A stretch of DNA of 64,000 nt from Artemisia argyi (GCA_030686995.1 CM060704.1:174279718-174343717), one strand, 5' to 3'. Shown: positions 34,158-46,535, counted from the stretch's first letter. Notes: generated by a model from the sequence alone, not told the origin. A program made the numbers and translations.

Positions 34158-35717
34158 TATTGGATGATAATCCATTAATCCATGTTCAAGGGGTCGTTAT
34201 GTAATTAGTAGTATTGTATTTAGAGTCGAATGTAAAGAGTATAAGTTTAGGGGTCTAGAATGTCAAGTAGAAAGTTACTAACCGAATAGTTAGTTATTTC
34301 GGTTATAGGTTGACAGGTTGTGACGTTTCAGAAAAGTCACAATGGTTCATGTTAATGTAGTATATATAGGGATAGGTTTCGTTTGTAACATTTAACCTTT
34401 TCAATCAATAAAACATCGTTTATAAGGTTCAACAACAGATTCATTATATACAAAAAGCGTGAGGTTGTGTATTGTGTGTTTGTTCAATAGACATGGTTTG
34501 ATTCGATACAAAGAAGATCCGGATGGGACCAACATTGGTATCAAGAGCATCAGAAGTTCGAATCAAACCCGGTGTTCAGTTTGTGTTTCATCAGAGATTC
34601 AAGAAGAATACGTTTGCAGATTGCAAGAAAACTAAAACTGCAAACACCAGAGAAGAGAATAACTTGGTTCAGGGAATCAAGTTCAATAAGCGATTCAGGG
34701 AATCGTTTTCAGAGAAGAGATAGAAGTGGTTGATAGTACTAACGTAAAAGATCCAAAGAAAGTGGTTGATAGTGCTGTTGTAAAAGATCCAGAGAGACTG
34801 ATTGATTCAGGGAATCAATCAAGAAGAAGAGAATAAACCGTGCGCATACCGGTCAATAGAGAAGAGAGAAAAGACCGATTGATTCAGGGAATCAATCAAG
34901 AGAAAGAGAAGAAGAAACCCAAATTCGACTCAGAAAAGTCGAATAGAGAAGAGATAGAAAGCAATCAGAGGATCGATGATATAGAGAAAGAGAAGTAGCA
35001 TTTGAGAAACAAATGCGAGAAAGTTAGAATGATGACAGAATTGAAGAAAACAGATTAAAGAGAAAGAAGAAATTTGATCAGGGATCAAATTTGATAAAGA
35101 AAACCAAAAGAGATTCAAGAGAAGTAAAGAACGAAAGTGAAGAATGAAGTCAGAATTGATGAGAACATCAGCAGCAACACAGAATGATGAATTCAAGAAA
35201 GAATAAGAAAAACAGATTGAAGTATGGAAGAACAGAAGTGATGACATATGCAGTTAAGAATGAAGTTTGTATGAAGTCATCAAAGATCAAGTTGAAGACA
35301 TGAAGATGTTGAAGACACGGATTAATGAATTAGGGAGGAATATTGGATGATAATCCATTAATCCATGTTCAAGGGGTCGTTATGTAATTAGTAGTATTGT
35401 ATTTAGAGTCGAATGTAAAGAGTATAAGTTTAGGGGTCTAGAATGTCAAGTAGAAAGTTACTAACCGAATAGTTAGTTATTTCGGTTATAGGTTGAAAGG
35501 TTGTGACGTTTCAGAAAAGTCACAATGGTTCATGTTAATGTAGTATATATAGGGATAGGTTTCGTTTGTAACATTTAACCTTTTCAATCAATAAAACATC
35601 GTTTATAAGGTTCAACAACAGATTCATTATATACAAAAAGCGTGAGGTTGTGTATTGTGTGTTTGTTCAATAGACATGGTTTGATTCGATACAAAGAAGA
35701 TCCGGATGGGACCAACA
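34158..35717 (+). mobile_element. Complete short non-autonomous LTR retrotransposon, 1560 bp
   Basis: The LTRs of 377 bp (34158-34534 and 35341-35717) differ by one base that I can see (GACAGG versus GAAAGG). The flanking duplication is AGTAA (34153-34157 and 35718-35722), and the empty site is at 4315-4319. The primer site TGGTATCAAGAGC is at 34536. The 806-bp internal region is strongly purine-rich on the plus strand (runs of agaagagaa) and repeats the motif GATTGATTCAGGGAATCAA. It has no gag or pol. The LTR starts TATTGG where TGTTGG would mirror its CCAACA end. Confidence 0.92.
34523..34723 (+). other. Short open frame starting in the 5' LTR
   Basis: 66 codons beginning MGPT within the last 12 bases of the LTR and running through the primer site (LVSRAS). 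Rich in Lys/Arg, no known domain. It may be a relic of a Gag start or chance. Its placement parallels the ARID ORF at 31106. Confidence 0.3.
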
Positions 35718-36239
35718 AGTAACAATACAGTAAAGCTCTAAATTATTGCAATATGAATGTATTATAAAACAAAGTAAATCCTACTCATTAACTTCACAGC
35801 ACAGATCATGATACGTAAAATTTAAGGTCACAATGGAGCAACTTACAATTGTGATAAAGTTAAGAGTACAGGAATGAGTCAGTTTGTGTTGTGTTGAAGG
35901 ACAATGGTCTCAAGTATATCAAAGTCACTGGAATCAAATATAAAATAGTGGACCCTTTTAAGTGTCTAAATGAGTCCCTGGGTTCCTTTCAGTCATAGCC
36001 AAATACGTTAATACTTTCAACGTACATTCAAGTGAAACTTGCACTAAAAAGCTAACAAACTATAAGCGTTAAATGTTAATGCGTCCATCTTCCAAACCTC
36101 AGTGACAGTTTTTCCTTTTGTTCTCTTTATAATTGGCAACAATTCTAAGCTTCGTTTTGGCATTTGTCATTGTGTTAACGATAACCAAACATTTGTTGCC
36201 TGAATTGCATCACCAACACGTCTTTTGCATGCTACCAAA
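35718..36239. repeat. Unit 4 3' block, second part
   Basis: Continuation of the sequence at 4320-4800. No supported gene. Confidence 0.7.
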
Positions 36240-36875
36240 AGACGTGTCTATGAGTTGGACGGGTATTTACAAATTCATTATGAACAAAATTAGTGCTAAC
36301 CCACATATACCTCAGCGAATGTATATTGAACACAATATGCCCCAAATAGACTTGCTTAGACGGACAACCCTTATTTTCAGCTTACGCAATTTTGGGCACC
36401 CCTCTACAAGTCCTAGATAAATTCCCCTATATTACCAAGAGAGAGATATCTTAAACTATGACCATACTTCCCAATATACCCCAAATCCACATCCGTCAAT
36501 CCTCCGGGACAAAGGTAGATTTACCAACTATCAAATGGAGATCACGAAGGTTCTTCAAATGAGTTCCTATGCACTTCATAACTTCATTTGTGAAAGTTGT
36601 TAGCCTAACATGTAAACAATCCAAATGAACACATCCTTGTGCACAACAATCGGTCCTATGTGTGAAACAAGCTCAAACGTCTTCGGTTTGTGCAATTTTC
36701 TTGCAAAACTGACCAATAACTTGCAATCCCGTGTCACCAATGCCATATGTGGCATCAATAACTTCCAAGTTGGGACACCTCTGAATAAAGAAACACCAGC
36801 TATTTCAAAGATACAAATACAGTTTGCAAACATGACCAATAACTTGCAATCCTGTGTCATCATTCCTGCTCGATG
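36240..36875 (-). pseudogene. COI1-like: COI1-like LRR pseudogene (unit 4)
   Basis: The minus strand includes the same frame-shifted piece as other copies (RDCKLLVSFARKLHKPKTFEL near 36660-36745). It is followed by a diverged GLIAVAQGC equivalent, then VRL/HLKN-type and GLTDVG pieces near 36480-36600 and CPKLRKLKI near 36380. It lacks the LINE. A 30-bp piece (GACCAATAACTTGCAATCC) is present twice, at 36711 and 36834, showing internal duplication. The N-terminal LRR region is missing. Confidence 0.8.
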
Positions 36876-36943
36876 AAGGAAAGGAAACGCGCACGCTAAC
36901 TGCTTAGCAGCTGACTACTAAAAAACACCATCATTTGAGCAAC

Positions 36944-37036
36944 TTAATTTTGAGTCGCACTGGCCGCTTCTTTAGCGGCCTTGTGTTCATCCGCTTGTTT
37001 CTTAGCCCGTCATCATGTGTAGGGCGTCGCTAGAAC
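36944..37036 (-). pseudogene. Transposase-like C-terminal exon, AKKQADEHKAAKEAA
   Basis: After a TTTTCAG acceptor the minus strand gives RAKKQADEHKAAKEAASATQ and a stop. This is a charged alanine-rich tail resembling the ends of Ptta/En/Spm-like proteins. The same exon is at 41234-41326. The upstream intron is interrupted by the Helitron at 37058 in this copy only. Confidence 0.55.
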
Positions 37037-37057
37037 CTGAAAATAGCGTAGTCATTA

Positions 37058-37995
37058 TCTATACTATCTATAATGGAAAAATGGTCAAACTTGAAAAGTT
37101 GAGTCTTGAAAGTTGAGTATTGAAAGTCAAATGTGAGAGAAAATTAATGTAATTAATACTCTAATTAAAACACCAATTACTTAAAAGTACAATAATTTAT
37201 TTACATTGTACAACCAATTAAAAACATATCTATCAAATTAAATACAACCAATTAAAACACAAACCGGGTTGACCCGGTAATTTGACCCGTTTTCAACCCA
37301 ACCTAGCAAGTTGACCCGGTTTAAATCGACACATTTTTTGACCGGGGCAGTTCAACCGGTTGAACTACCCGGGTCGAACCGGGTTTCAAAACATTATCCA
37401 TTACTTAAAAGTATAATGATTTATTCACATTGTACAACCAATTAAAAACATATATACCAAATTAAATACAACCAATTAAAACACAAACCGGGTTGACCCG
37501 GGATGCTTCAAACCTGGCGGATTGACCCGGTTTAATTTGACCCGTTTTCGACCCAACCTAGCAAGTTGAACCGGTTTAAATCGACCCACTTTTCGACCGG
37601 AACTGTTCAACCGATTGAACCACCCGGGTCGAACCGGGTTTCAAAACATTATCCTTTACTTAAAAGTACAATGATTTATTCACGTTGTACAACCAATTAA
37701 AAAACATATCTACCAAATTAAATATAACCAATTGAAACATAAACCGGGTTGACCCGGGAGGCTTCAAACCCGGCGGATTAACCCGGTTTAATTTGACCCG
37801 TTTTCGACCCAACCTAGCAAGTTGACCCGGTTTAAATCGACCTATTTTTTTACCGGAACGGTTCAACCGGTTGAACCACTCGGGTCGAACCGGGTTTCAA
37901 AACATTATTTTTCGTTTATAACCTATAAACTTCTTTTTATCAATAAACTATTTGTCGCTATAAAATCCCGTTGCTATGCACGGGTACTCGTCTAG
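37058..37995 (+). mobile_element. Non-autonomous Helitron, 938 bp, with internal triplication
   Basis: It runs from TCTATACTATC to the hairpin CCCGT...ACGGG and GTACTCGTCTAG. The sister unit has the uninterrupted sequence CATTATTAATATAAAAAC, with the insertion point between 41347 and 41348, proving insertion between A and T without duplication. The interior is about three tandem units of roughly 245 bp (from about 37185, 37397 and 37647), each with AACCGGGTTGACCCGG and GGTCGAACCGGGTTTCAAA. No coding capacity. Confidence 0.93.
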
Positions 37996-38298
37996 TTAAT
38001 ATAAAAACTTTTATTATTATCAAACACTTTAAACAACTCATATAAGAGCAATTCGTAGTAAAACCAAAACTCAAACTGATCTACTAAACGTTTTTATTCT
38101 TTTAGTCTCAAGTATTTCTCGTTTAGATATGAGGGAAACAAATTTCTATTGGGACCAACACTAGCTGAAGTCGTAATAAACAAAGCTTGCTAATTTCTTT
38201 AATCCCTTTTAAAACCAAACACCAACTAAACAACTTATTCAAGATAAGTAGTAATACAAGTGTACAATAAATAAATTAAGGATTAATGACTAACCTTG
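37996..38298. other. Intron-like spacer of unit 4
   Basis: Matches 41348-41640. AT-rich, no gene seen. Confidence 0.6.
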
Positions 38299-39371
38299 TT
38301 GTGTCACATTTATGAAGATAGTCTAACCCACAATATATATCTTGGAACGATCATTTTGTATAACACTTAACCATGGGTGTTGTAATACTATTTGGTCACA
38401 CTCCTTTTGGTGTAGTGCCAGTACGTTCTAGTCGGGAAGGATTTTTATTTTTAAGTGCACTTGCTTTCGCTTTAACACTTCTGAGCTTTAAACATTAGTA
38501 AAAAAAACACAATCAGCAACATTATAAAATTAGTATGATCATACATAAGATTATATATTTACCTCAAATTCTTCCGACTCACGTGTCATATAATTTATGA
38601 AGGTGGTCTAACCCACAATTTGACATTGGTCTTGTTTGCATCCACAAGACAAAATTGGCAACACGACACTTTTGTAATCTTTGAACATGAGTCTTCTTCT
38701 GCATATATCAAAACCCACAATTACAATAAGAAAAATAAGGGTTTAGTTTGAAACCTAATAAACCTAACTACGTGAGGTTGACTAGAACCAATATCAAATA
38801 ATGAAAATAAACTTATTTACATCCAAAAAAAACACTCTTGATCACAGACCCCGTACTCAAAGATGATGTAGCAACATTTATAAGAAGAAAATAAACCTCT
38901 CATACTTTTATTTTCAAAACAACGTCAAAACTCATAGCCCAAGGCTACATTAAAAGTACATGTCTCAAACAACATCGCAAACATTAACGTAACGCCTAAA
39001 ATGACCAATCTACGTATAGCAAACAAACAAAAAAAACACATACACCATACAAAGATCTACCTAAAAAACAACATAAGAAGCTATAACTTAAACAAAAAAA
39101 ACAACAAAACCCATAATAAAGAATCTCTCAAAAAAAAAGAAGAAAGAAACTAGCAGGAAAGCTTTAGATCTACCAAAAAGAGACATAAACCTTTAAATGT
39201 ACACACACACACAAAACCTTATTAACGTGACTAAAAACAGGACATTAGCAGCTGCCTAAAAAGTAACGAACCACTAAATAAAGTCAAAAGCATGCAAAAA
39301 AGTTTAAATGTAGCAAAAAACTTACAGTAGAAGGTGACTGGTTTTTGTAGTAAGCAACTTATTATTAGTAA
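38299..39371 (-). repeat. Array unit 4, 5' blocks with transposase exon piece
   Basis: It contains two versions of the core block (38300-38340 and 38590-38720), a piece of the LRSVKAKASAL exon (38418-38485) and the exon before it (about 38562-38600). At 38401-38417 the minus strand has CACTACACCAAAAGGAG, resembling a CACTA terminus. The promoter block is truncated at 39371. Confidence 0.65.
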
Positions 39372-39415
39372 GCAACCGATTGAACCACCCGGGTCGAACC
39401 GGGTTTCAAAACATT
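39372..39415 (+). mobile_element. Helitron remnant
   Basis: 44 bp matching the interior GGTCGAACCGGGTTTCAAAA region. It ends at the same ATTATG/TTGAATG junction as the truncated copy at 25712, so both derive from one rearranged ancestor. Confidence 0.7.
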
Positions 39416-40505
39416 ATGTTGAATGTTTATGTATGTTTGCTTGGTTTGTTTGAATGATCTGGTTGGTTATTTGATTATAAAGTGATCTCGATGTGTTATA
39501 ATGTGGTTAAGCTGTTTAATTTGAACTAGTCGATGTAGCTACAAGTGAATATTTGTTAGTTTCTTTGCGGATCTAGTCATTTTGACAACATAATATAAGA
39601 ACCATGTATCATAAAGTTTTTGACTTGTATTGGTTTCATTATTTGACTCTGAATGGGTGATTGATTCTTTGACTTGTGTTTTGTAAAAGAGGTGATTATA
39701 CGTAGTTATGTACGCACATTAATCTTTTGCTACAACTATCGATCTTATATAACTTAATGTTCACAACACTTGCAACATGATTTATAACAGCAAATGGAAA
39801 GTTAAAGGCAGTAAAGATCTGAAGTATCGCAATTCCCAGGAATGATATAAACAAAATAAATCCTGCTCCTGAACGTCACAGCACAGATCAAGATACATAC
39901 AGTTTAAGGTCATAATGGAACAAGGTTCAAAAAATATTTCAAATGCATCAGTAGTATGATACTTCTTATGTGATACGCCAAATTTAGTAAATATAAGAGC
40001 ACAGGAATGGGTCATTTTGGGTTGTGTTTATGTCCAATGGATCATATAAAAAAATTAGCCGAAGAGCATGATGTCAAAATGAAACCAGTAGCAGAAAAGT
40101 ACTATTAAACCACAATGTGAATACCACCAATTTGCATACAAAAATGAAACCCCTAAATACATCGTATTCTCATCTAAATAATACGAGCCCATGGTATTCC
40201 CCAGACCAATAACTGTGAATATAGAGGTAAAAATAGGTGCCAAAGGACATGATCTTAAGTATATCAAAGTGACTGGATCAAAATATAAAAATAGTGGACC
40301 CTTTTCAGTGTCTAAACTTGTACTAAAAAGATAACAAATTTAAGCGTTAAATGTTAATGCATCCATCTTCCAAACTTAAGTGACCACTTTTTCCTTTTGT
40401 TCTTTTTATAGTTGGCAGCAATTCTAAGCTTCGTTTTTTGGCATTTGTCATTGTGTTAACGATAACCCCAATTTATTGCCTTCATTGCATCACCAACATG
40501 TCTTT
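39416..40505. repeat. Unit 5 3' block
   Basis: Conserved inter-unit sequence. No supported gene. Confidence 0.65.
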
Positions 40506-40509
40506 TGGA

Positions 40510-41163
40510 TGCTACTAAAAGACGTGTCTATGAGCTGGACGAGTCATTTCAAATTCATTGTGAACAAACTAATGGTAACCCACATATACCTCAGTGAATG
40601 TATATTGAACACAATATTCCCCAAATAGACTTGCTTAGACGGACAACCCTTTATTTTCAGCTTACGCAATTTTGGGCACTCCTCTGCAAGTCCTAGATAA
40701 ATTCCCCTATATTACCATTTACCAAGAGAGAGATAACTTAAACTATGACCATACTTCCCAATATACCCCAAATCCACATCCGTCAATCCTCCGGGACAAA
40801 GGTGGATTTACCAACTATCAAATGGAGATCACGAAGGTTCTTCAAATGAGTTCCTATGCACTTCATAGCTTCATTTGTGAAAGTTGTTAGCCTAACATGT
40901 AAACAATCCAAATGAACACATCCTTGTGCACAACAATCGGTCCTATGTGTGAAACAAGCTCAAACGTCTTCGGTTTGTGCAATTTTCTTGCAAAACTGAC
41001 TAATAACTTGCAATCCTGTGTCACCAATGCCATATGTGGCATCAATAACTTCCAAGTTGGGACACCTCTGAATCAAGAAACACCAGCTATTTCAAAGATA
41101 CAAATACAGTTTGCAAACATGACCAATAACTTGCAATCCCGTATCATCATTCCTGCTCGATGA
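40510..41163 (-). pseudogene. COI1-like: COI1-like LRR pseudogene (unit 5)
   Basis: Closest to the unit 4 copy: no LINE, same internal duplication of the TTGCAAGTTATTGGTCA piece (about 40997 and 41124), same frameshift and same missing N-terminal LRRs. Pieces CPKLRKLKI (about 40655), GLTDVG (about 40775) and the frame-shifted KLLVSFARKL-type block (about 40985) are recognisable. Confidence 0.8.
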
Positions 41164-41233
41164 AGGAAACGCGCACGTTAACTACTTAGCGCAACCTGGC
41201 TGACTGCTAAAAAACACCATCATTTGAGACAAC

Positions 41234-41326
41234 TTAATTTTGAGTCGCATTGGCCGCTTCTTTAGCCGCCTTGTGTTCATCCGCTTGTTTCTTAGCCCGT
41301 CATCATGTGTAGGGCGTCGCGAGAAC
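41234..41326 (-). pseudogene. Transposase-like C-terminal exon (unit 5)
   Basis: Same charged Ala-rich exon as at 36944-37036, with a TTTTCAG acceptor. The Helitron empty site lies just upstream on the minus strand at 41347/41348. Confidence 0.55.
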
Positions 41327-41347
41327 CTGAAAATGGCGTAGTCATTA

Positions 41348-42655
41348 TTAATATAAAAACTTTTATTATTATCAAACACTTTAAACAACTCATATAAGAG
41401 CAATTTGTAGTCAAACCAAAACTCTAACGGATCTACTAAATGTTTTTATTCTTTTAGTCTCAAGTATTTCTCGTTTAGATATGAGGGAAACAAATTTCTA
41501 TTGGGACCAACACTAGCTGGAGTCGTAATAAACAAAGCTTGCTAATTTCTTTAATCCCTTTAAAACCAAACACCAACTAAACAACTTATTCAAGATAAGT
41601 AATACAAGTGTACAATAAATAAATTAGAGATTAATGACTAACCTTGTGTCACATTTATGAAGATAGTCTAACCCACAGTATATATCTTGGAACGATCATT
41701 TTGTATAACACTTAACCATGGGTGTTGTAATACTATTTGGTCACACTCCTTTTGGTGTAGTGCTAGTACATCCTAGTCGGGAAGGATTTTTGTTTTGATT
41801 TGCACTTGCTTTCGCTTTAACACTTTTGAGCTTTAAACATTAGTAAAAAAACACAATCAGCAACATTATAAAATTAGTATGATCATACATAAAATTATAT
41901 ATTTACCTTAAATTCTTCCGACTGTCGTGTCATATAATTTATGAAGGTAGTCTAACCCACAGTTTGACATTGGTCTTGTTTGCATCCACAAGACAAAATT
42001 GGCAACATGACACTCTTGTAATCTTTGAACATGATTCTTCTTCTGCATATATCAAAACCCACAATTACTATAAGAAAATAAGTGTTTAGCTTAGAAACCT
42101 AATAAACCTAACTACGTGAGGTTGACTAGAACCAATATCAAATAATGAAAATAAATTTTTTTACGTCCCAAAAAAAACACTCTTGACCACAGACACCGTA
42201 CTCAAAGATGATGTAGCAACATTTATAAGAAGAAAATAAACCTCTCATACTTTTATTTTCTAAACAACGTCAAAACTCATAGCCCAAGGCTGGCTACATT
42301 AAAAGTACATGTCTCAAACAACATCGCAAACATCGCCTAAATTACCAATCTAGGTAGCAAGCAAACAAACAAAAAAACACATACCATACAAAGATCTACC
42401 TAAAAAACAACATAGGAAGCTATAACTTAAACCAAAAAACAACAAAACCCATAATAAAGAATCTCTGAAAAAAAGGAAGAAAGAAACTAGCAGGAAAGCT
42501 TTAGATCTAACAAAAAGAGACAAAACCTTTAAATGTACACACACACACAAAACCTTATTAACGTGACTAAAAACATGGCATTAGCAGCTGCCTAAAAAGT
42601 AACGAACCACTAAATAAAGTCAAAAGCATGCAAAAAAGTTTAAATGTAGCAAAAA
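41348..42655 (-). repeat. Array unit 5, 5' intron blocks
   Basis: Spacer 41348-41640, core block 41650-41770, CACTA-like end at 41746-41762, LRSVKAKASAL-type exon piece 41763-41840, second core block 41930-42045 and intron-like sequence to 42655. No intact gene. Confidence 0.65.
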
Positions 42656-42899
42656 ACTTACAGTAGAAGGTGACTGGTTTTTGTAGTAAGCAAGTTATTA
42701 TTAAGGTTTGATGAGGCAGAGAGGAAGAGTGTGGCTGCTATTGTTTTATGCAAATGTGAAACATAAAAACCCTAATATAACTACAGTAAGAGGCCCAACC
42801 TGTATTCTTTGGTTTGTTGGTCACTTCCTTGTAACCTCTAAGGCCCAACACGTACACACAAATAAATTCTTAGCAAACATATTGGTATTTAAACGTTAA
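42655..42899 (-). promoter_or_regulatory. Promoter and 5' UTR block of array unit 5
   Basis: Same layout as 29805-29995, with TGGGCC complements near 42791 and 42843 and AACCCTAA near 42768. The leader carries a small deletion. Confidence 0.5.
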
Positions 42900-43261
42900 T
42901 CTATACTATTTATAAATCAAAAATGGTTAAAGTGAAAAGTTAAGTAAAATGTTGAAAAAGTTAAAAAAAATGTTAAAACAATTAATTATGAGCAATTTCA
43001 AATATTAATACACATCGAAAACCAGCTAGTTGACTCGGTTTAATTTGACCCGTTTTTCGACCCAACCCGTCAGGTTAACCCGGCTTCGGAACAGTTCAAC
43101 CGATTGAACCACCAGGATCAAATTGGGTTTCAAAACATTATGTTTAATCCCTAAATCCTCAAACTTTTATTACTTTTCGTTAATAACCCATTAACTTTTT
43201 TTTATCACTAAAACTATCTGCCACTATAAAATCATGTTGTTATACACGGGTACTCGTCTAG
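42900..43261 (+). mobile_element. Non-autonomous Helitron, 362 bp
   Basis: TCTATACTATTTATAAA to TACTCGTCTAG, at the same unit position as 8602. Internally shortened around the GTTAACCCGG motif. Confidence 0.8.
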
Positions 43262-43377
43262 TATTATTTTAAAGTATTAAATCATTGTATCTTTGTTTAG
43301 CCACTTTAGCTACGTGGTTAGCCACCTCAACATGATTTATATATCTTATTCATGACTCGGTTTTTTACTATATCGAC

Positions 43378-43705
43378 TAGGGCTGAGCAAACGGACCGGA
43401 TGGACCGGACCGACCGACAAAACCGACCGGACCGAGACCGACCGGAACGGACCGACCACATTCGGTCCGGTCCTCGGTCTAAGCTTTTTGGAAAATTCGG
43501 TCCTCGGTCCGGTCGGTCCGGTCCGGTCCGGTCCGGACCGACCAAAAACCCGAAAAAACTTGCCTAATTGGACCGGACCGACCGGACCGAGACCGGACCG
43601 ACCACATTCGGTCCGGTCTCGGTCTATGGTTTTTCCGGTTCTCGGTCCTCGGTCCGGTCCGGTCTTGGTCGGTCCGGTCCGGTTTTCGCCCGATGCTCAG
43701 CCCTA
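43378..43705. mobile_element. GC-rich hAT-like MITE, 328 bp
   Basis: Ends TAGGGCTGAGC and GCTCAGCCCTA are perfect inverted repeats of 11 bp. They are flanked by 8-bp duplications ATATCGAC (43370-43377 and 43706-43713). The empty site is at 9094-9101. The interior is built almost wholly of CGGTCCGGACCG-like motifs that pair with each other. Same style as the element at 28012, but different sequence and different site. Confidence 0.9.
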
Positions 43706-43713
43706 ATATCGAC

Positions 43714-44825
43714 TATTAGGCGTACCACTTGATGTACCTGAAAATGTGCCAAACTTGTTGACAAATCTAATTTCATGACTGAGGCATAATAGTCTACCAA
43801 ACATCAGCAATGAACACAGAATTGAGAATGATTTGGTTGGTTATTTGATTATAAAGTGATCTCAATGTGTTATAATGTGGTTAAGCTGTTTAAGTTGAAC
43901 TAGTCGATGTAGCTACAAGTGAATATTTGTTAGTTTCTTTGCGGATCTAATCATTTTGACAACATAATATAAGAACCACGTATCATAAAGTTTTTGACTT
44001 GTATTGGTATCATTATTTGACTCTGAATGGGTGGTTGATTCTTTGACTTGTGTTTTGTAAAAGAGGCGATTATACGTAGTTATGTACGCACATTAATCTT
44101 TTGCTACAACTATCGATCTTATATAACTTAATGTTCACAACACTTGCAACATGATTTATAACAGCAAACGGAAAGTTAAAGGCAGTAAAGATCTGAAGTA
44201 TCGCAATTCCCAGGAATGATATAAACAAAATAAATCCTGCTCCTGAACGTCACAGCACAGATCAAGATACATACAGTTTAAGGTCATAATGGAACAAGGT
44301 TCAAATGCATCAGTAGTATGATACTTCTTACAATTGTGATACGCTACATTTAGTAAATATAAGAGCACAGGAATGGGTCATTTTGGGTTGTGTTCATGTC
44401 CAATGGGTCATATAAAAAAATCAGCCAAAGAGCAACATGTCAAAATGAAACCAGTAGCAGAAAAGTAATAACTGTGAATATAGAGGTAAAAATAGGCGCC
44501 AAAGGACATGATCTTAAGTATATCGAAGTCACTGGATCAAAATATAAAAATAGTGGACCCTTTTCAGTGTCTAAATGAGTCTCGAATTCCTTTCAGTCAT
44601 AGCCAAATACATTAATACTTTCAAGTTTCAATGTATACATTTTCTTTAAACTTGTACTAAAAAGCTAACAAATTTAAGCGTTAAATGTTAATGCGTCCAT
44701 CTTCCAAACTTAAGTGACCACTTTTTCCTTTTGTTCTTTTTATAGTTGGGAGCAATTCTAAGCTTCGTTTTTTGGCATTTGTCATTGTGTTAACGATAAC
44801 CCCAATTTATTGCCTTCATTGCATC
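43714..44825. repeat. Unit 6 3' block
   Basis: Conserved inter-unit sequence with several short deletions. No supported gene. Confidence 0.65.
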
Positions 44826-44829
44826 ACCA

Positions 44830-46535
44830 ACATGTCTTCTGGATGCTACTAAAAGACGTGTCTATGAGCTGGACGAGTCATTTCAAATTCATTGTGAACA
44901 AAACTAGTGCTAACCCACATATACCTCAGTGAATGTATATTGAACACAGCCCCAAATAGACTTGCTTAGACGGACAACCCTTTTTTCGGTGAAAGGTGAA
45001 CATATATTAATAAAACCAAACATTTACAAGACATTAAAGAGATAATGGAATGGACATACCCATCCATGATACGGCAACTAATACAAACCAGACAACAATT
45101 AAACTAAAACAGCTAACAGACACTCTTTTGACACATATCAGGTACTTAATAAAACGATCTCCGATAACACAACAGAAATCTCAGATGCAACAAACTACTA
45201 TACTGCAACAGCCCACGTTTCAAGATACCAATGTTCACCTTCCAATCATAGTTCCATGACTACATTTCCTGGATAAAGGATCTCCATACATCATTCAACC
45301 ATCACCCACAATGACATATTATATACCTTTACCAGGCTTCATCATGAGAACTATAGCACCCATACTCCCCCAAAAAGGGCCATACCCAATTGGCTACATT
45401 TCTTAATCAGTTACTTTCAGTCTAAATTAGCAACCACATCCTCACTAATTAAAGACCAAAAGAAAATCAAACTAGGCATCACCAATCAGGACACCTTCAA
45501 TGAAGAAACCAACCTAGCCTCCTAGTAGTGTGATGCAAGGACCAAGACGGACAACCCTTTATTTTCAGCTAAGATCAGATTCCCTTCTGCAAGTCGTAGA
45601 TCAGGATTCCCCTACACTACCAAGAGACAGAAATCTTAATTTGAGACCATACTTCCCAATATACCCCAAACCCACATCCGTCAATCCTCCGAGACAAAGG
45701 TGGATACCTAGCCTTTCAAGTTTCCTGCAACCAATTAGCATAAGTCAGGCGCCACTGTCTAGTGGTGTGGTTGTTTTACCAACTACCATATGGAAATCAC
45801 TAAGGTTCTTCAAATGAGTTCCTATACACTTCATAGCTTCATTTGTGAAAGTTGAGTCTAACGTGTAAACAATCCAAATCAATACATCCTTGTGCCACAG
45901 CATTCAGTCCTATGTGCAAACCAAGCTCAAATGTCTTCATTTTGCGCAATTTTCTTGCATAACTGACCAAAAACTTGCAATCCCGTGTCTCCAATGCCAT
46001 ATGTGGCATCAATAACTTCCAAGTTGGGACACCTCTGAATCAAGAAACACGGGCTATCAGCATCCAAAGATACAAAATATAGTTTCCAGTTTCCGTAACT
46101 GATGCGCAAAGGGAAGTACAAAAGGAAACAAACTTTTGGTTAGGTCAAACAATCTTCTAACCTAACAACATAGCTACAGAAATCTACTAGATCAATTGCT
46201 TCAACTATAGTAAACTTCAAAGATACAAGAAATTGACTATAGTTTTTTGCAAGAAGAGTAAGATCTTTACCTCTATCTCTTCAAAATTTACGTAACAAAT
46301 CCATCGATTCAATGTTGGTGTTATGAAACACCGATTCATATAACCATTTCCCATATGTATATCCAACCCACGTTTTCCTAAAGATAAAGTTCTCAAATCA
46401 TTACAATACTTCCTGTGATTTCCATTAATCCATCATCCTAGGAAAACCCATTGTATTTCATAATTTTCAAAACCCTTAAATCTTTGCCACGTGTTCTGGC
46501 CAAAAGCTTGAGATCCAAATCACGAATTGATCCAA
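44830..46535 (-). pseudogene. COI1-like: COI1-like LRR pseudogene (unit 6), LINE-interrupted
   Basis: Same extent as the unit 3 copy, with the LINE and without the MITE. Exon start at the acceptor near 46535, DLRVLKI, then a disrupted GFSSDGLM segment (stop and extra bases at about 46435-46450), YCNDLRTLSLGK, CPNLEVIDATYGIGDTGL (about 45975-46045), the shared frameshift, GLIAV-type sequence, and GLTDVGLGYIG-equivalent (about 45650-45700). No F-box exon. Confidence 0.85.
44984..45544 (-). mobile_element. LINE-like retroinsertion, third copy
   Basis: Same insert and flanks as at 10673-11253 and 26968-27527. Confidence 0.65.

Noticed and set aside
43327..43706. Pro/Asp/Arg/Gly-rich frames on both strands
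   Set aside because: Translations of the CGGTCCGG repeat interior of the MITE at 43378-43705.
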